From contig NZ_FQWV01000002.1 in NCBI RefSeq assembly GCF_900129775.1, forward strand, positions 186,001 to 250,000: DNA of 64,000 bases. The letters run 5' to 3'. The position numbers and the translations under genes are program-made. This DNA is from Halobaculum gomorrense (GTDB lineage Archaea > Halobacteriota > Halobacteria > Halobacteriales > Haloferacaceae). Below, one piece after another: positions 35,472-44,532 of the stretch (within the stretch, counting starts at the first letter, position 1; each line of letters starts with the position of its first letter). The notes under the pieces were generated by a model. That model was given only the letters and a program-made list of their open reading frames with translations, was not told the DNA's origin and did not search any database.

Positions 35472-35571
35472 CACGTCGAGCCGCCCGTCCGGTCGCGCGG
35501 ACGCTGCCCGACCGCCCCCCGCGTCGCGGTCGACCGAAGCGGTCATGGTCTACCCTGACGCAGAACGCGCT

Positions 35572-36165
35572 ATGAGCACCGAGGACGCCGGCGCGAGCGA
35601 CGCCGCGGCGACCGCGAGTGAGGAACCGGAACACGAGAACGCGATGCAGGAGGTGATCGCCGTCGACAGCGACGACGAGCCGCAGGGAACGGTGAACCGA
35701 CTGGACGCCCACACCGGCGACGGCGTCCGCCACCGCGCGTTCACCTGCCTCGTCTTCGACTCGAACGGTCGGCTCCTGCTGGGCCAACGCGCGCCCGGAA
35801 AGCGGCTGTGGGGCACCTACTGGGACGGCACAGTCGCCTCCCACCCCGTCGAGGGACAGACGCAGAAGGAGGCCACCCGACAGCGGCTGGAGGAGGAGCT
35901 CGGCATCACCCCGGACCAGTACGGCGACGTGTCGCTCACCGACCGCTTCGAGTACAAGCGATACTTCGAGAACGCGGGCCTGGAGTGGGAGGTCTGCGCC
36001 GTCCTGAAGGTCACCTTGGAAGACGACGCGCTCGCCCCCGACGAGGAGGAGATCGCCGGCCTCCTGTGGGTCGACTACGAGCACCTCCACGACCACCCCG
36101 AGTGGTACCGCCAACTGCGCCTGTGCCCGTGGTTCGAGATCGCCATGCGGCGCGACTCCGAGTGA
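35572..36165 (+). CDS. idi: Isopentenyl-diphosphate delta-isomerase, type I
   Basis: The 197-residue Nudix-fold enzyme interconverts IPP and DMAPP for archaeal lipids. It has HRAFTCLVF with the active Cys, WDGTVASHPVEGQ and WEVCAVLKV with the second key residues, and LPDE-like LAPDEEEIAGLLWVD. The N-terminus carries an acidic, Ala-rich extension of about 30 residues. The ATG at 35572 is preferred over one upstream at about 35545. Confidence 0.9.
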   Translation: MSTEDAGASDAAATASEEPEHENAMQEVIAVDSDDEPQGTVNRLDAHTGDGVRHRAFTCLVFDSNGRLLLGQRAPGKRLWGTYWDGTVASHPVEGQTQKEATRQRLEEELGITPDQYGDVSLTDRFEYKRYFENAGLEWEVCAVLKVTLEDDALAPDEEEIAGLLWVDYEHLHDHPEWYRQLRLCPWFEIAMRRDSE

Positions 36166-36184
36166 GGCCGCGGAGCTGACCTCC

Positions 36185-36622
36185 GTGCCGGCGGACCGAC
36201 TGCGCCTCCCGGCCGATGTTCGCGACGCGCTCCACGAGCGCCGCGACGCGGGCGCGCCCGCGGAGGTGTGCGGCGTCCTCTTGGGCGACCGCGCGGGCGA
36301 CGCGGGCGCGGCCGCGGAGACACCCGCCGCCGGTCGCGTCGCCGAGGCCGTCCCCGTCGACAACGTCGCCGACGACCCCGAGCGCTTCTACGAACTCGAC
36401 CCCGCCGAGACCGTCGCCGCCATCGAGGACGGCGAGGACCGGGGACTCGACGTGATCGGCTTCTACCACAGCCACCCGCGTGGCCCGGCCGCGCCCTCGG
36501 AGACCGACCGCGACCGCGCGACGTGGACGGGGTACGTCTACGCGATCGTCGCGCCCGAGACCGTCGTCGCGTACCGCTGGACCCGCGAGGCGTTCCGGCG
36601 GCTCCGGGTCGAAACGCCGTAA
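36185..36622 (+). CDS. JAMM/MPN-domain metallopeptidase (Mov34 family)
   Basis: The 145-residue protein has the JAMM signature: Glu in AEVCGVLLG near residue 27 and FYHSHPRGPAAPSETDRD, which gives the HxHx7-Sx2D zinc site. Archaeal members can cleave ubiquitin-like SAMP conjugates or act in cysteine metabolism. The start is GTG at 36185. A MoaD-like fusion protein lies 13 kb away, so a link is only speculative. Confidence 0.85.
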   Translation: MPADRLRLPADVRDALHERRDAGAPAEVCGVLLGDRAGDAGAAAETPAAGRVAEAVPVDNVADDPERFYELDPAETVAAIEDGEDRGLDVIGFYHSHPRGPAAPSETDRDRATWTGYVYAIVAPETVVAYRWTREAFRRLRVETP

Positions 36623-36645
36623 TGTCGTGACTCCGTACACCGGGT

Positions 36646-37404
36646 ATGACCGACGCCGACGCCGACGCGGGCGCCCCCGACGCCGCCGCTCGCGGCGCCG
36701 ATCTCTCCGCCGAGCCGGACCTGTACGACGACCTCTCGGGCCAGGCCGCGCTCGTCACGGGCGCCAACCGCGGCATCGGCGCCGAGATCGCGGGCAACCT
36801 CGCCGAGCTGGGCGCGACCGTCTACGCGGGCGTGCGCAGCGTCACCTACGACCTCCCCGACGAGTACGAGCGCGTCACCCTCGACGTGAGTCAGGAGGGC
36901 GACATTCAGGACGCGCTCAACCGGATCGGGGAGTCCGAGGACGGCCTCGACATCCTCGTCAACAACGCCGGCGTCGGCCACTTCGGGGCGGCGCTCCACG
37001 AGGAGCAGACGCACCACCTCGACCACTCCATCTCGGTGAATCTCCGCGGGCCGATGCTGCTGTGTAAGTACGCGCTCCCGCCGATGCTGAACACCGAGTC
37101 CCCGCGGATCGTCAACGTCTCCTCGGGGATGGGCACGCTCGGCGAGGAACAGTCCGGCGGGTCGCCCGCCTACCGCGTGACGAAGACGGGGATAAACGGC
37201 CTCACGAAGTACCTCCACGGCGAGTACGCCGAGGAGGGACTGATCGCCAACTCGGTGTGTCCCGGCTGGGTCCACACGGAGCTTGGCGGCGAAGAGGCAC
37301 CGCGCACGCCCGCCCAGGGCGCCGAGACGCCGACGTGGCTCGCGCGATTCCGCGACGGTCCCGGGGGGCGGTTCTGGCGCGACCGCGAGGTCATCGACTG
37401 GTGA
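36646..37404 (+). CDS. Short-chain dehydrogenase/reductase
   Basis: The 252-residue protein has the SDR cofactor motif TGANRGIG, the NNAGVG strand and the catalytic YRVTK (Tyr and Lys) with Ser in VSSGMG. An acidic N-terminal extension of about 30 residues precedes the fold. The substrate is unknown. It follows the JAMM gene by 23 bases. Confidence 0.87.
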   Translation: MTDADADAGAPDAAARGADLSAEPDLYDDLSGQAALVTGANRGIGAEIAGNLAELGATVYAGVRSVTYDLPDEYERVTLDVSQEGDIQDALNRIGESEDGLDILVNNAGVGHFGAALHEEQTHHLDHSISVNLRGPMLLCKYALPPMLNTESPRIVNVSSGMGTLGEEQSGGSPAYRVTKTGINGLTKYLHGEYAEEGLIANSVCPGWVHTELGGEEAPRTPAQGAETPTWLARFRDGPGGRFWRDREVIDW

Positions 37405-37411
37405 CGGCGGC

Positions 37412-37460
37412 GCGGGCGGCTCTGGCGTCGCGGGCGGCTCTGGCGTCGCGGGCGGCGCTG
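37412..37460. repeat. Short 18-bp tandem repeat after the SDR gene
   Basis: The unit GCGGGCGGCTCTGGCGTC occurs about 2.5 times directly after the SDR stop codon. It may be a slippage product at the gene end, similar in kind to the repeat after purC. Confidence 0.75.
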
Positions 37461-37498
37461 GAGGGCGGCGCCGTCGCAGATGGTTCTGCCGCCGCGCC

Positions 37499-37906
37499 TC
37501 ACAGCGGGAGCAGATCGCGGAACTCCCGTGTCTCCCCGTCCATGACGCCGTAGGCGGCGACGCGCCTGCCGTTGTGCGAGAAGGCGGTGTACCGCGGGCT
37601 GCGAACGCCGACGATCCGGTCGATCGGGATCGAGACGTAGTCGTAGCCGTCGGTGCCGGCCTGGTCGAAGCCGACGACCCACGGCCAGTCCTCGATGACG
37701 AACGCCGCCGCGAGCATCACCGGCTCGCCGTCCTCGTAGTACACCTTCGCCACCGGCGTTTCGTCGTCGGGCACGGGGTCGGACGCCGCCGCGCTCGCCT
37801 CGCCGATCGTTCCCGGAACGGCCTCGGTGTCGTCCCGGACGACCTCGTCGCCGTCTTCGGATCGGGTACGTGCGTCGTCGGTCGGCGTCTCCGTGTCGTC
37901 GGTCAT
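37499..37906 (-). CDS. Conserved haloarchaeal hypothetical protein
   Basis: The 135-residue protein has an acidic disordered N-terminal part (about 55 residues) and a compact domain (PVAKVYYEDGEPVMLAAAFVIEDWPWVVGFDQ, VSIPIDRIVGVRSPRYTAFSHNGRRVAAYG). No function is recognised. The ATG at 37906 was chosen; further upstream the frame loses haloarchaeal composition. It is divergent from the aIF5A gene. Confidence 0.65.
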   Translation of the reverse strand: MTDDTETPTDDARTRSEDGDEVVRDDTEAVPGTIGEASAAASDPVPDDETPVAKVYYEDGEPVMLAAAFVIEDWPWVVGFDQAGTDGYDYVSIPIDRIVGVRSPRYTAFSHNGRRVAAYGVMDGETREFRDLLPL

Positions 37907-38036
37907 GATACCCCGTTCGTCGTGGCGGGAGATAATCACGTAGTGAGCCGTGCTCGCTCGCCGCAGCGCGTGGCGGATCTCCCGCGCCTCCGGCGCTATC
38001 AAACCGTTTATACCGTCCGGACGGGAACCGCGTGGT

Positions 38037-38414
38037 ATGCCGAGAGAGCAGAAGCAGGTCCGCGAACTGCAAGAGGGGAGCTACGTCATGATGGAGGACT
38101 CTCCCTGCAAGATCAACGCCTACAGCACCGCCAAACCCGGCAAGCACGGCAGTGCGAAGGCTCGCATCGAGGGCAAGGGCGTGTTCGACGACAAGAAGCG
38201 CTCGCTCTCCCAGCCCGTCGACGCGAAGGTCTGGGTCCCGATCATCCAGCGAAAGCAGGGGCAGGTCGTCTCCATCTCCGGCGAGGACGCGCAGGTCATG
38301 GACCTCGACACCTACGAGACGTTCACGATGCGCGTCCCCGAGGGCGAGGACTTCACGCCCGACCAGAACATCGAGTACCTCGAGTACGAGGGACAGCGGA
38401 AAGTCGTCGGATAG
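38037..38414 (+). CDS. Translation initiation factor aIF5A
   Basis: The 125-residue protein is a full-length archaeal IF5A, with the modification loop [13 protein letters not shown] in which Lys36 becomes deoxyhypusine or hypusine. IF5A relieves ribosome stalling. It precedes an agmatinase by four bases, and deoxyhypusine synthase is 5 kb downstream, so the gene sits with its modification machinery. Confidence 0.95.
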   Translation: MPREQKQVRELQEGSYVMMEDSPCKINAYSTAKPGKHGSAKARIEGKGVFDDKKRSLSQPVDAKVWVPIIQRKQGQVVSISGEDAQVMDLDTYETFTMRVPEGEDFTPDQNIEYLEYEGQRKVVG

Positions 38415-38418
38415 TTCC

Positions 38419-39291
38419 ATGCGGTTCCCCGGCGCGTCCGTCGATCGCGACGAGGCGGCGTACGTCCTCACGGGCGCCCCGCTCGACGCGACGACGACGT
38501 TCCAGCCGGGGACCCGCTTCGGACCCGACAGGGTCCGAAAGTTCGCTTCCACCTACGACGACTACGACCGACGAACCGACTCGTTCTTCTCCGATCTCCG
38601 CGTCCACGACGCGGGCGACGTGCCCGCGTGGGACGCACTCGACGAATACCTGGATCACCTGACTGCCGAACTGCGCTCGGCCGTCATCAACGATGCCGTC
38701 CCGCTCCTCCTGGGAGGCGAGCACACCGTCACCTGGGCGGGCGTGCGCGCGACCGACCCTGACGTGCTCGTCACGGTCGACGCGCACCTCGATCTCCGCG
38801 ACGCCTACGACGGCAACCCGCTGAACCACGCCTGTGTCGTCCGGCGCTGTCTCGACGGATACGACGCCGACGATGGCTCGGGAGGCGACTACCCCACCGT
38901 CGACGAGGTCGTGGTCCTCGGCGCGCGAACCGGCTCCCCGGAGGAGTGGGAGCGCGCGGACGCGCCCGACGTGACCGTCGTCGCGCCCGAGGACGTGACC
39001 GACTGGACGGGCGAGTTCGACGGGTTCGACGGCCGCGACGCGTACCTCTCGATCGACATCGACGGCGCCGACCCCGGCTTTGCGCCCGGAACCGGGACGA
39101 TGGAGCCGTTCGGGCTCTCCCCGCGGGAAATGCGCGACGCCGTGCGCGCGGTCGCGCCCCACTGCGTCGGCGTCGATGCGGTGGAGGTGAACGACCGCGA
39201 CGACGGACAGGCGGCGGCGCTGGCCGGGAAGCTGCTGCGCGAGGCGGTGTACAGCCACGCCGACGCTGCGGCGCCCGCGGACGCGAACTGA
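38419..39291 (+). CDS. speB: Agmatinase / ureohydrolase family
   Basis: The 290-residue protein has the binuclear manganese site of the family: GGEHTVTW, VDAHLDLRD and SIDIDGADP. Agmatinases convert agmatine to putrescine and urea. In haloarchaea a homologue takes part in making the deoxyhypusine of IF5A from an aminopropyl-agmatine intermediate (from the literature as I recall it), and the start lies only four bases after the aIF5A stop, which agrees with that role. Confidence 0.88.
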   Translation: MRFPGASVDRDEAAYVLTGAPLDATTTFQPGTRFGPDRVRKFASTYDDYDRRTDSFFSDLRVHDAGDVPAWDALDEYLDHLTAELRSAVINDAVPLLLGGEHTVTWAGVRATDPDVLVTVDAHLDLRDAYDGNPLNHACVVRRCLDGYDADDGSGGDYPTVDEVVVLGARTGSPEEWERADAPDVTVVAPEDVTDWTGEFDGFDGRDAYLSIDIDGADPGFAPGTGTMEPFGLSPREMRDAVRAVAPHCVGVDAVEVNDRDDGQAAALAGKLLREAVYSHADAAAPADAN

Positions 39292-39367
39292 CTGCTCCTC
39301 GCGGTTCCGGACCGACCCATATTGCCGACGCGGTGGCTACAAACGGTCGCCGCCCGTCCGGCCGGAC

Positions 39368-40135
39368 ATGCAGCGCTCGGAGTTCGTCGATCGACTCGAC
39401 GCAGAACTGGACACCGACGCGTACGCCGACCTCGACGCCTCACCCAACGGCCTCCAGGTCGGGTCGCGCGCCGGAGAGATCGGGACCGTTGCGTTCGCCG
39501 TCGACGCCGTCGCGGCGACCGCGGAGGCCGCCGTCGATCTGGGCGCCGACGCGCTCGTCACCCACCACGGGCTGATCTGGGGCGGCCTCGACCGGGTGAC
39601 CGGCCGCGAGTACGACCGCATCGAGCCGCTCGTCGCGAACGACATCGCGCTGTACGTCTCGCACCTCCCGCTCGACGGCCACCAGGCGGTGGGGAACGCC
39701 GCCGGCGTCGCCGACGTGCTCGGGCTCGTCGACCGCGAGCCGTTCGGCGAGATAGGGCCGGAGTGCGTCGGCCAGCGCGGGGTCGCCCCCGACGGCTACG
39801 CCGCCGACGAGCTCGTCGGGACGCTGGAGGCGGCCCTGGATCACGGCGGCGAGGGGGTGCAGGTGCTCGACTGCGGGCCCGAGGAGATCGAGACTGTCGG
39901 GATCGTCACGGGCAGCGGGAGCGACTGGCTCCGCGAGGCCGAGGAGCTGGGCCTCGACGCGCTCGTCACTGGCGAGGGGAAGGGGAAGGCGTACCACGAG
40001 GCGCGCGAGGCCGGCGTCTCGGTGTTCCTCGCGGGCCACTACGCCACCGAGACGTTCGGCGTTCGTGCGCTCCAGCGCCTCGTCGACGACTGGGGGCTGG
40101 AGACGCACTACGTCGACCACCCCACCGGGCTGTAG
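39368..40135 (+). CDS. Nif3-like dinuclear metal-centre protein
   Basis: The 255-residue protein has the conserved metal-site motifs of the NIF3/YbgI family (THHGLIWGG, SHLPLDGHQAVGN, GHYATETFG). It is shorter than bacterial forms and lacks the inserted domain. The family is widespread, and some members act as GTP cyclohydrolase-like or metal-binding proteins. The true substrate is unknown. Confidence 0.85.
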   Translation: MQRSEFVDRLDAELDTDAYADLDASPNGLQVGSRAGEIGTVAFAVDAVAATAEAAVDLGADALVTHHGLIWGGLDRVTGREYDRIEPLVANDIALYVSHLPLDGHQAVGNAAGVADVLGLVDREPFGEIGPECVGQRGVAPDGYAADELVGTLEAALDHGGEGVQVLDCGPEEIETVGIVTGSGSDWLREAEELGLDALVTGEGKGKAYHEAREAGVSVFLAGHYATETFGVRALQRLVDDWGLETHYVDHPTGL

Positions 40136-40220
40136 CGACCTGCGCGTCGCGCTCGCGTAATATTCGAGGTTGATACTCAGAGACGCGCTTTCTTGAGTGT
40201 CTCACGTGAGTCTGTGTCCG
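40136..40220 (+). promoter_or_regulatory. Promoter region of the transducer-rhodopsin operon with a CTCACGTGAG palindrome
   Basis: The region contains a GCGTAATATTCG stretch (about 40158-40169) that is a candidate TATA box and the perfect 10-base palindrome CTCACGTGAG at 40201-40210, which ends 10 bases before the start codon. It may be an operator; no binder is known. Confidence 0.45.
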
Positions 40221-42482
40221 ATGCAATTCACAACCGTCTGGGGCTGGCTGGTCCCGGACTGGCTTCGCCGGCGCTACGCGGCGAAGCTGACGGTGGCGTT
40301 GCTGGTGGTCGTGGTGCTCACGGTCGCGTTCGGCGCGGTCGTGCAGGCGCAGATGAACGCCCTACTGCGACAGGACGTGGACGAAGAGCTCTCGACGACT
40401 GCGTCCGTGCGCGCGGACACGCTCGACACGTGGCTCAGCGGCGTCAAGAAACAGACCGTGTTGACTTCGCGCCACCCCGACATGGCGTCTGGCGACCTCG
40501 GCCGGGTGAACGACCACCTGGCGACGATACAAGCCAGCGGGGCGCTCCCGGCGGGCGTCGCGGCGGTCCACTACTACGACACGGCCGACAAGCGGATCGT
40601 CGCGTCGACGAGCGACAAGCTCGTCGGCGTGAGTCCCGCCGAGCAGGGCGCGCCGTTCGCGACGAACCCGCCGACGTTCGACGGCGTCGACGACACGTAC
40701 GTGACGAAGCCGTTCGAGGTTGCGGTCGTCGACCACCCGGTCGTCGCCGTCGTCTCGCCGGTTGCGGGCGCCGAGAACCGGGCGGTCGTGTACATGCTCA
40801 ACATCAAGACGTACTCCGCCGCGCTCGCGGGCACCTCCGGAACTGAGACGCTCGTCGTCGACGGCGACGGCGAGTACGTCGTCCACCCCGACCCGAGCCG
40901 GATCGGCGAGGCGTTCCCCGCCGCCGACGCGCTGCTCGGCGACACCGACCTCCTCCAGCGCGACGACGCCGTGATGGCGTCGGCGTCGCTCTCGGAGACC
41001 GACTGGACGGTCGTGACGCGGACGCCGACGGCGCAGGCGTACGCGCTCGGCCACAGCGTCGCCTCGAACGTCATCGGCCTCATCTTGGTGACCGTCATCG
41101 GACTGGCGGTCGTGGGCGTCACCATCGGGTCGAACACGGTCATCTCGCTGCGGCGCGTCGCCGACAAGGCCGACGCGATGGCCGGCGGCGACCTCGACGT
41201 GGAGATGACGACCGCCCGCGAGGACGAACTCGGGCGCGTCGTCGCGTCGTTCGACACGATGCGCAACTCGCTGCGCTCGACCATCGCCGACGCCGAGGCC
41301 GCCCGTGCGGAGGCGGAGGCGGCGCAGGCGCGCGCCCAGGAGACCGCAGCGGATCTGGAGGAGACGGCCGACGAGTACGGCGCGGTGATGCGGTCGGTCG
41401 CGGACGGCGACCTCACCCGCCGGGTCGACCCCGACGCCGACAGCGAGGCGATGCGCGCGGTCGGCGACGCGTTCAACGAGATGGTGTCGGCGATCGAAGA
41501 CACCCTCGCCGACGTGAAGCGCTTCTCCGGCCACGTCGTCGACGAGGCGGAGACGGCCGACGAGAACGCCGCCGAGGTGCGCGAGGCGAGCGAGTCCGTC
41601 GCCGTCTCGGTCGACGAGATAGCGGCCGGCGCGGACGAGCAGTCTCGCCATCTCCACACCGTCGAATCGGAGATGGCTGACCTCTCTGCGTCCGCCGAGG
41701 AGGTCGCCGCGACCGTGGTGTCCGTGTCGGAGACGGCCAGTCGCGCCGCCGCCGCGGGCGACGCGGGTCAAGAGACCGCCGAGGAGGCGCTCGACGAGAT
41801 GGATGCTGTCCGCGAGCGGACGGCCAAGACGATGAGCGAGCTGGATGCGCTCGACGAGGAGGTCGAAGAGATCGGAGAGATCGCCGAGGTGATCGGCGAC
41901 ATCGCCGAGCAGACGAACCTGCTGGCGCTCAACGCCTCCATCGAGGCCGCCCGAACCGGCGCAGAGGGCGACGGCTTCGCCGTCGTCGCCGACGAGGTGA
42001 AGTCGCTCGCAGAGGAGACGAAGGAGTCGGCCGAGGCCGTCGAGGCGCGCATCGACCGCGTCCAGACGCGCACCGGCGAGACGGTCGAGGGGATGCGCGC
42101 GACCGACGACCGCGTCCGCGCGGGCGTCGAGACGGTCGAGGGCGCTATCGAGTCGCTGTCGACGGTCGCGGGCCACGTCGACGGCATCGACGACGACCTG
42201 AGCGAGATCGAACGCGTGACCGGCCAACAAGCCGAGGCCGTCGAGTCCGTCGTCGAGACGGCAGAGGAGGTCGCCGCCATCGGCGACCAGACGACCGCCG
42301 AGGCGGAGCGGGCCGCCGCCGCGACCGACCAGCAGACCGCCGCCATCTCCGACGTCGACGCCGCCGCGACCGACCTGGCCGCGCGCGCGAGACGGCTCCG
42401 AGGATTGCTCACGGAGTTCGACGTCGCCAGGGATGCGACACTCGATGCGAGTACTCGCGGCGTCGTGGAGGCCGACGACTGA
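40221..42482 (+). CDS. Methyl-accepting phototaxis transducer (Htr type) with extracellular sensor domain
   Basis: The 753-residue protein has two membrane helices (about 22-43 and 282-303) around a large extracellular domain (44-281) with the YVVHPDP segment typical of Cache sensors, then two HAMP units (VADKADAMAGGDLDVEM and VADGDLTRRVDPDADSEAM) and a signalling domain whose tip reads IGDIAEQTNLLALNASIEAA. Its stop overlaps the ATG of the rhodopsin gene (TGATG), the arrangement of htr-sop pairs, so it relays light signals to CheA. An extracellular sensor is like H. salinarum HtrII rather than HtrI. It may also sense a chemical. The ATG at 40221 gives the best N-terminus; a start at 40197 is possible. 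Confidence 0.88.
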   Translation: MQFTTVWGWLVPDWLRRRYAAKLTVALLVVVVLTVAFGAVVQAQMNALLRQDVDEELSTTASVRADTLDTWLSGVKKQTVLTSRHPDMASGDLGRVNDHLATIQASGALPAGVAAVHYYDTADKRIVASTSDKLVGVSPAEQGAPFATNPPTFDGVDDTYVTKPFEVAVVDHPVVAVVSPVAGAENRAVVYMLNIKTYSAALAGTSGTETLVVDGDGEYVVHPDPSRIGEAFPAADALLGDTDLLQRDDAVMASASLSETDWTVVTRTPTAQAYALGHSVASNVIGLILVTVIGLAVVGVTIGSNTVISLRRVADKADAMAGGDLDVEMTTAREDELGRVVASFDTMRNSLRSTIADAEAARAEAEAAQARAQETAADLEETADEYGAVMRSVADGDLTRRVDPDADSEAMRAVGDAFNEMVSAIEDTLADVKRFSGHVVDEAETADENAAEVREASESVAVSVDEIAAGADEQSRHLHTVESEMADLSASAEEVAATVVSVSETASRAAAAGDAGQETAEEALDEMDAVRERTAKTMSELDALDEEVEEIGEIAEVIGDIAEQTNLLALNASIEAARTGAEGDGFAVVADEVKSLAEETKESAEAVEARIDRVQTRTGETVEGMRATDDRVRAGVETVEGAIESLSTVAGHVDGIDDDLSEIERVTGQQAEAVESVVETAEEVAAIGDQTTAEAERAAAATDQQTAAISDVDAAATDLAARARRLRGLLTEFDVARDATLDASTRGVVEADD

Positions 42483-43213
42483 TGATCGAGTTCACCAAGA
42501 CGCTGTGGCTGACGCTCGGGTTCGCGGGGATGGCGCTCGGGACGGTGCCGCCGCTGTGGCAACTGCTCGTCGACGCCGAGCGACGCACACACTACCTCGT
42601 GCTCGCGGGCATCACGGGCGTCGCCGCCGTCGCGTACGCCGGGATGGCGCTCGAAATCGGGACGCTGTCCGTGGACGGGCGGCCGCTGTACACGCTGCGG
42701 TACGCCGACTGGTTCTTGACGACGCTGCTGCTGGTCGGCTACCTCTGGCTGTTGACGGGGGCCGGCCGACGCGCTCTCGTGCGCGTGCTCGCACTGGACG
42801 CGGCGGTCATCCTGCTCGGCGTCGGAGCCGTCGTGTTGCCCGACCCGTTGCGGTTCGTCGTGTTCACGGCCGGCGGAGTGGCGTTCCTCGCCCTCGCTCG
42901 CGACCTCGTGGTGACGCTTCCGGCGCGGGCGACGGCGACCGACGCTCGCCGGGTCGCCACGTTCGAGAAACTCCGCAACCTCACGGTCGTGTTGTGGACG
43001 CTGTACCCCGTCGTCTGGCTGCTCGGCCCCGCCGGCCTCGGACTGCTCGTGCCGGCGACGGAGGTGCTGGTGTTCGTCTACCTCGACGTCGTCGCGAAAG
43101 CCGGCTTCGTCGTCATCGCGGTCAACTGGCTCGCCGGCACGACCGGTTCTGCTGAGGGCGTCGACGCCGGTTCGGAGGAGGAACAGGAGTCGGTCGTCGT
43201 CTCGGCCGACTGA
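42482..43213 (+). CDS. Sensory rhodopsin (microbial rhodopsin, SRI-like with SRII features)
   Basis: The 243-residue protein has seven helices with the retinal Lys206 in LDVVAKAG, the counterion Asp76 in RYADWFLTT, and helix F with LWTLYPVVWL. Tyr87 and Asp106 fit SRI numbering, and there is no proton donor at the BR Asp96 position, so it is a sensor and not a pump. It differs from SRI by having Leu166-type residue (RNLTVV) where SRI has the functional His, and from nearly all relatives by Leu82 in place of the helix C proline. It is cotranscribed with the transducer through a one-base overlap. The photocycle and colour are not predictable. Confidence 0.9.
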   Translation: MIEFTKTLWLTLGFAGMALGTVPPLWQLLVDAERRTHYLVLAGITGVAAVAYAGMALEIGTLSVDGRPLYTLRYADWFLTTLLLVGYLWLLTGAGRRALVRVLALDAAVILLGVGAVVLPDPLRFVVFTAGGVAFLALARDLVVTLPARATATDARRVATFEKLRNLTVVLWTLYPVVWLLGPAGLGLLVPATEVLVFVYLDVVAKAGFVVIAVNWLAGTTGSAEGVDAGSEEEQESVVVSAD

Positions 43214-43295
43214 ACCGGCTCGTTCTCGAACTCCTCCGGGCGCGGCGTGGCCCAGAACCACGCGGTTCAAGCGCCCCGCCGCCGCAGCCACGCCC

Positions 43296-44363
43296 ATGAG
43301 CGACGAGGGTCACGACGACCACGCGGACGACACAGACCACGACGCGGACGGGTACGAGACGCCCCACCGCGAGGCGTTCGACCACGACCCGCTCGGACAC
43401 GCGCGGGTCCGGGGCGGCATGACCGTCGGCGAACTGGTCGAGCAGTACGGCCACGCCGGCATCGGGGCGGAGTCGGTCCACGGCGCCGCGGACGTGCTCG
43501 CGGAGATGTGGGCTGACGACGACTGCACCGTGTTCGTCTCGCTGGCGGGCGCGATGGTGCCGACCGGGATGCGGCGGATCGTCGCGGACCTCATCCGCGA
43601 CGGCTACGTCGACGCGCTCGTAACGACGGGGGCGAACCTCACCCACGACGCGATCGAAGCGATCGGCGGGAAGCACCATCACGGAGCAGAACGGCAGGAG
43701 GGGAAGACGTTGCGGGAGCACGACGAGCAGTTGCGCGACGAGGAGGTCGACCGCATCTACAACGTCTACCTCCCGCAAGAGCACTTCGCGGCGTTTGAGG
43801 CGCACCTCCGCGAGGAGGTGTTCCCGCCGCTGGCCGAGCGCGACGGCGCGGTCTCTATCGCCGAGCTGTGTGCGGAACTGGGCCGCGCGAACGCCGACGT
43901 GAACGACCGTGATGGGATCGCCGAGGATCCCGGGGTCGCGGCCGCGGCCTACGAACACGACGTGCCGGTGTACTGCCCCGCAGTGCAAGACTCCGTGTTC
44001 GGGTTACAGGCGTGGATGTACAGCCAAACCTCCGACCTGACGCTCGACGCGCTCGCGGACATGACGCCGCTGACGGACCAGGCGTTCGAGGCGGACACCG
44101 CGGGCTGTCTGCTGATCGGCGGCGGCGTCCCGAAGAATTTCACCCTCCAGACGATGCTCGTAACGCCGCGCGCGTACGACTACGCTGTCCAGATCACGAT
44201 GGACCCCGAAGCGACCGGCGGCCTGTCGGGGGCGACGCTGGAGGAGGCCCGCTCGTGGGGGAAGCTAGAGCGGGACGCGGAGAACGCCTCCGTCTACGGG
44301 GACGCGACGGTGTTCCTGCCGCTGTTGGTCGCGGCGGCGCGCGAACGGGTCGAAGCCGAGTAG
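43296..44363 (+). CDS. dys: Deoxyhypusine synthase
   Basis: Deoxyhypusine synthase transfers an aminobutyl group to the aIF5A lysine. The 355-residue protein has an acidic His-rich N-terminal extension, then VSLAGAMVPTGMRRIV, TTGANLTHD, the VYCPAVQDS region and the catalytic Lys in LLIGGGVPKNF. It lies 5 kb from aIF5A and agmatinase. The start at 43296 gives the extension; a start at an internal ATG would be less conserved. Confidence 0.92.
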   Translation: MSDEGHDDHADDTDHDADGYETPHREAFDHDPLGHARVRGGMTVGELVEQYGHAGIGAESVHGAADVLAEMWADDDCTVFVSLAGAMVPTGMRRIVADLIRDGYVDALVTTGANLTHDAIEAIGGKHHHGAERQEGKTLREHDEQLRDEEVDRIYNVYLPQEHFAAFEAHLREEVFPPLAERDGAVSIAELCAELGRANADVNDRDGIAEDPGVAAAAYEHDVPVYCPAVQDSVFGLQAWMYSQTSDLTLDALADMTPLTDQAFEADTAGCLLIGGGVPKNFTLQTMLVTPRAYDYAVQITMDPEATGGLSGATLEEARSWGKLERDAENASVYGDATVFLPLLVAAARERVEAE

Positions 44364-44375
44364 GACTGGTAGCCG

Positions 44376-44483
44376 CTACCCGTCGATCTGCTTCTCGCGT
44401 ACGTGTCGTTCGAGTTCCGCTGCGGAGTCGAACCCCCTGCCACAGTCGTGACAGAAGACGCGGTCGGATCCGGTGAGGCTCAT
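44376..44483 (-). CDS. Tiny C2H2-type zinc-finger-like protein (35 aa)
   Basis: The frame reads MSLTGSDRVFCHDCGRGF and then AAELERHVREKQIDG. Cys11, Cys14 and His27 match a classical zinc finger (Cx2Cx12H), but Gln32 stands where the second His is expected, so the finger is degenerate or uses another ligand. It lies between deoxyhypusine synthase and an ATP-grasp gene on the opposite strand. Shortness makes this less certain. Confidence 0.5.
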   Translation of the reverse strand: MSLTGSDRVFCHDCGRGFDSAAELERHVREKQIDG

Positions 44484-44532
44484 GCGTAACGGTAGCATAC
44501 CATCGAGGTGCTCTTGAAGCCGGCGGCTCCCG

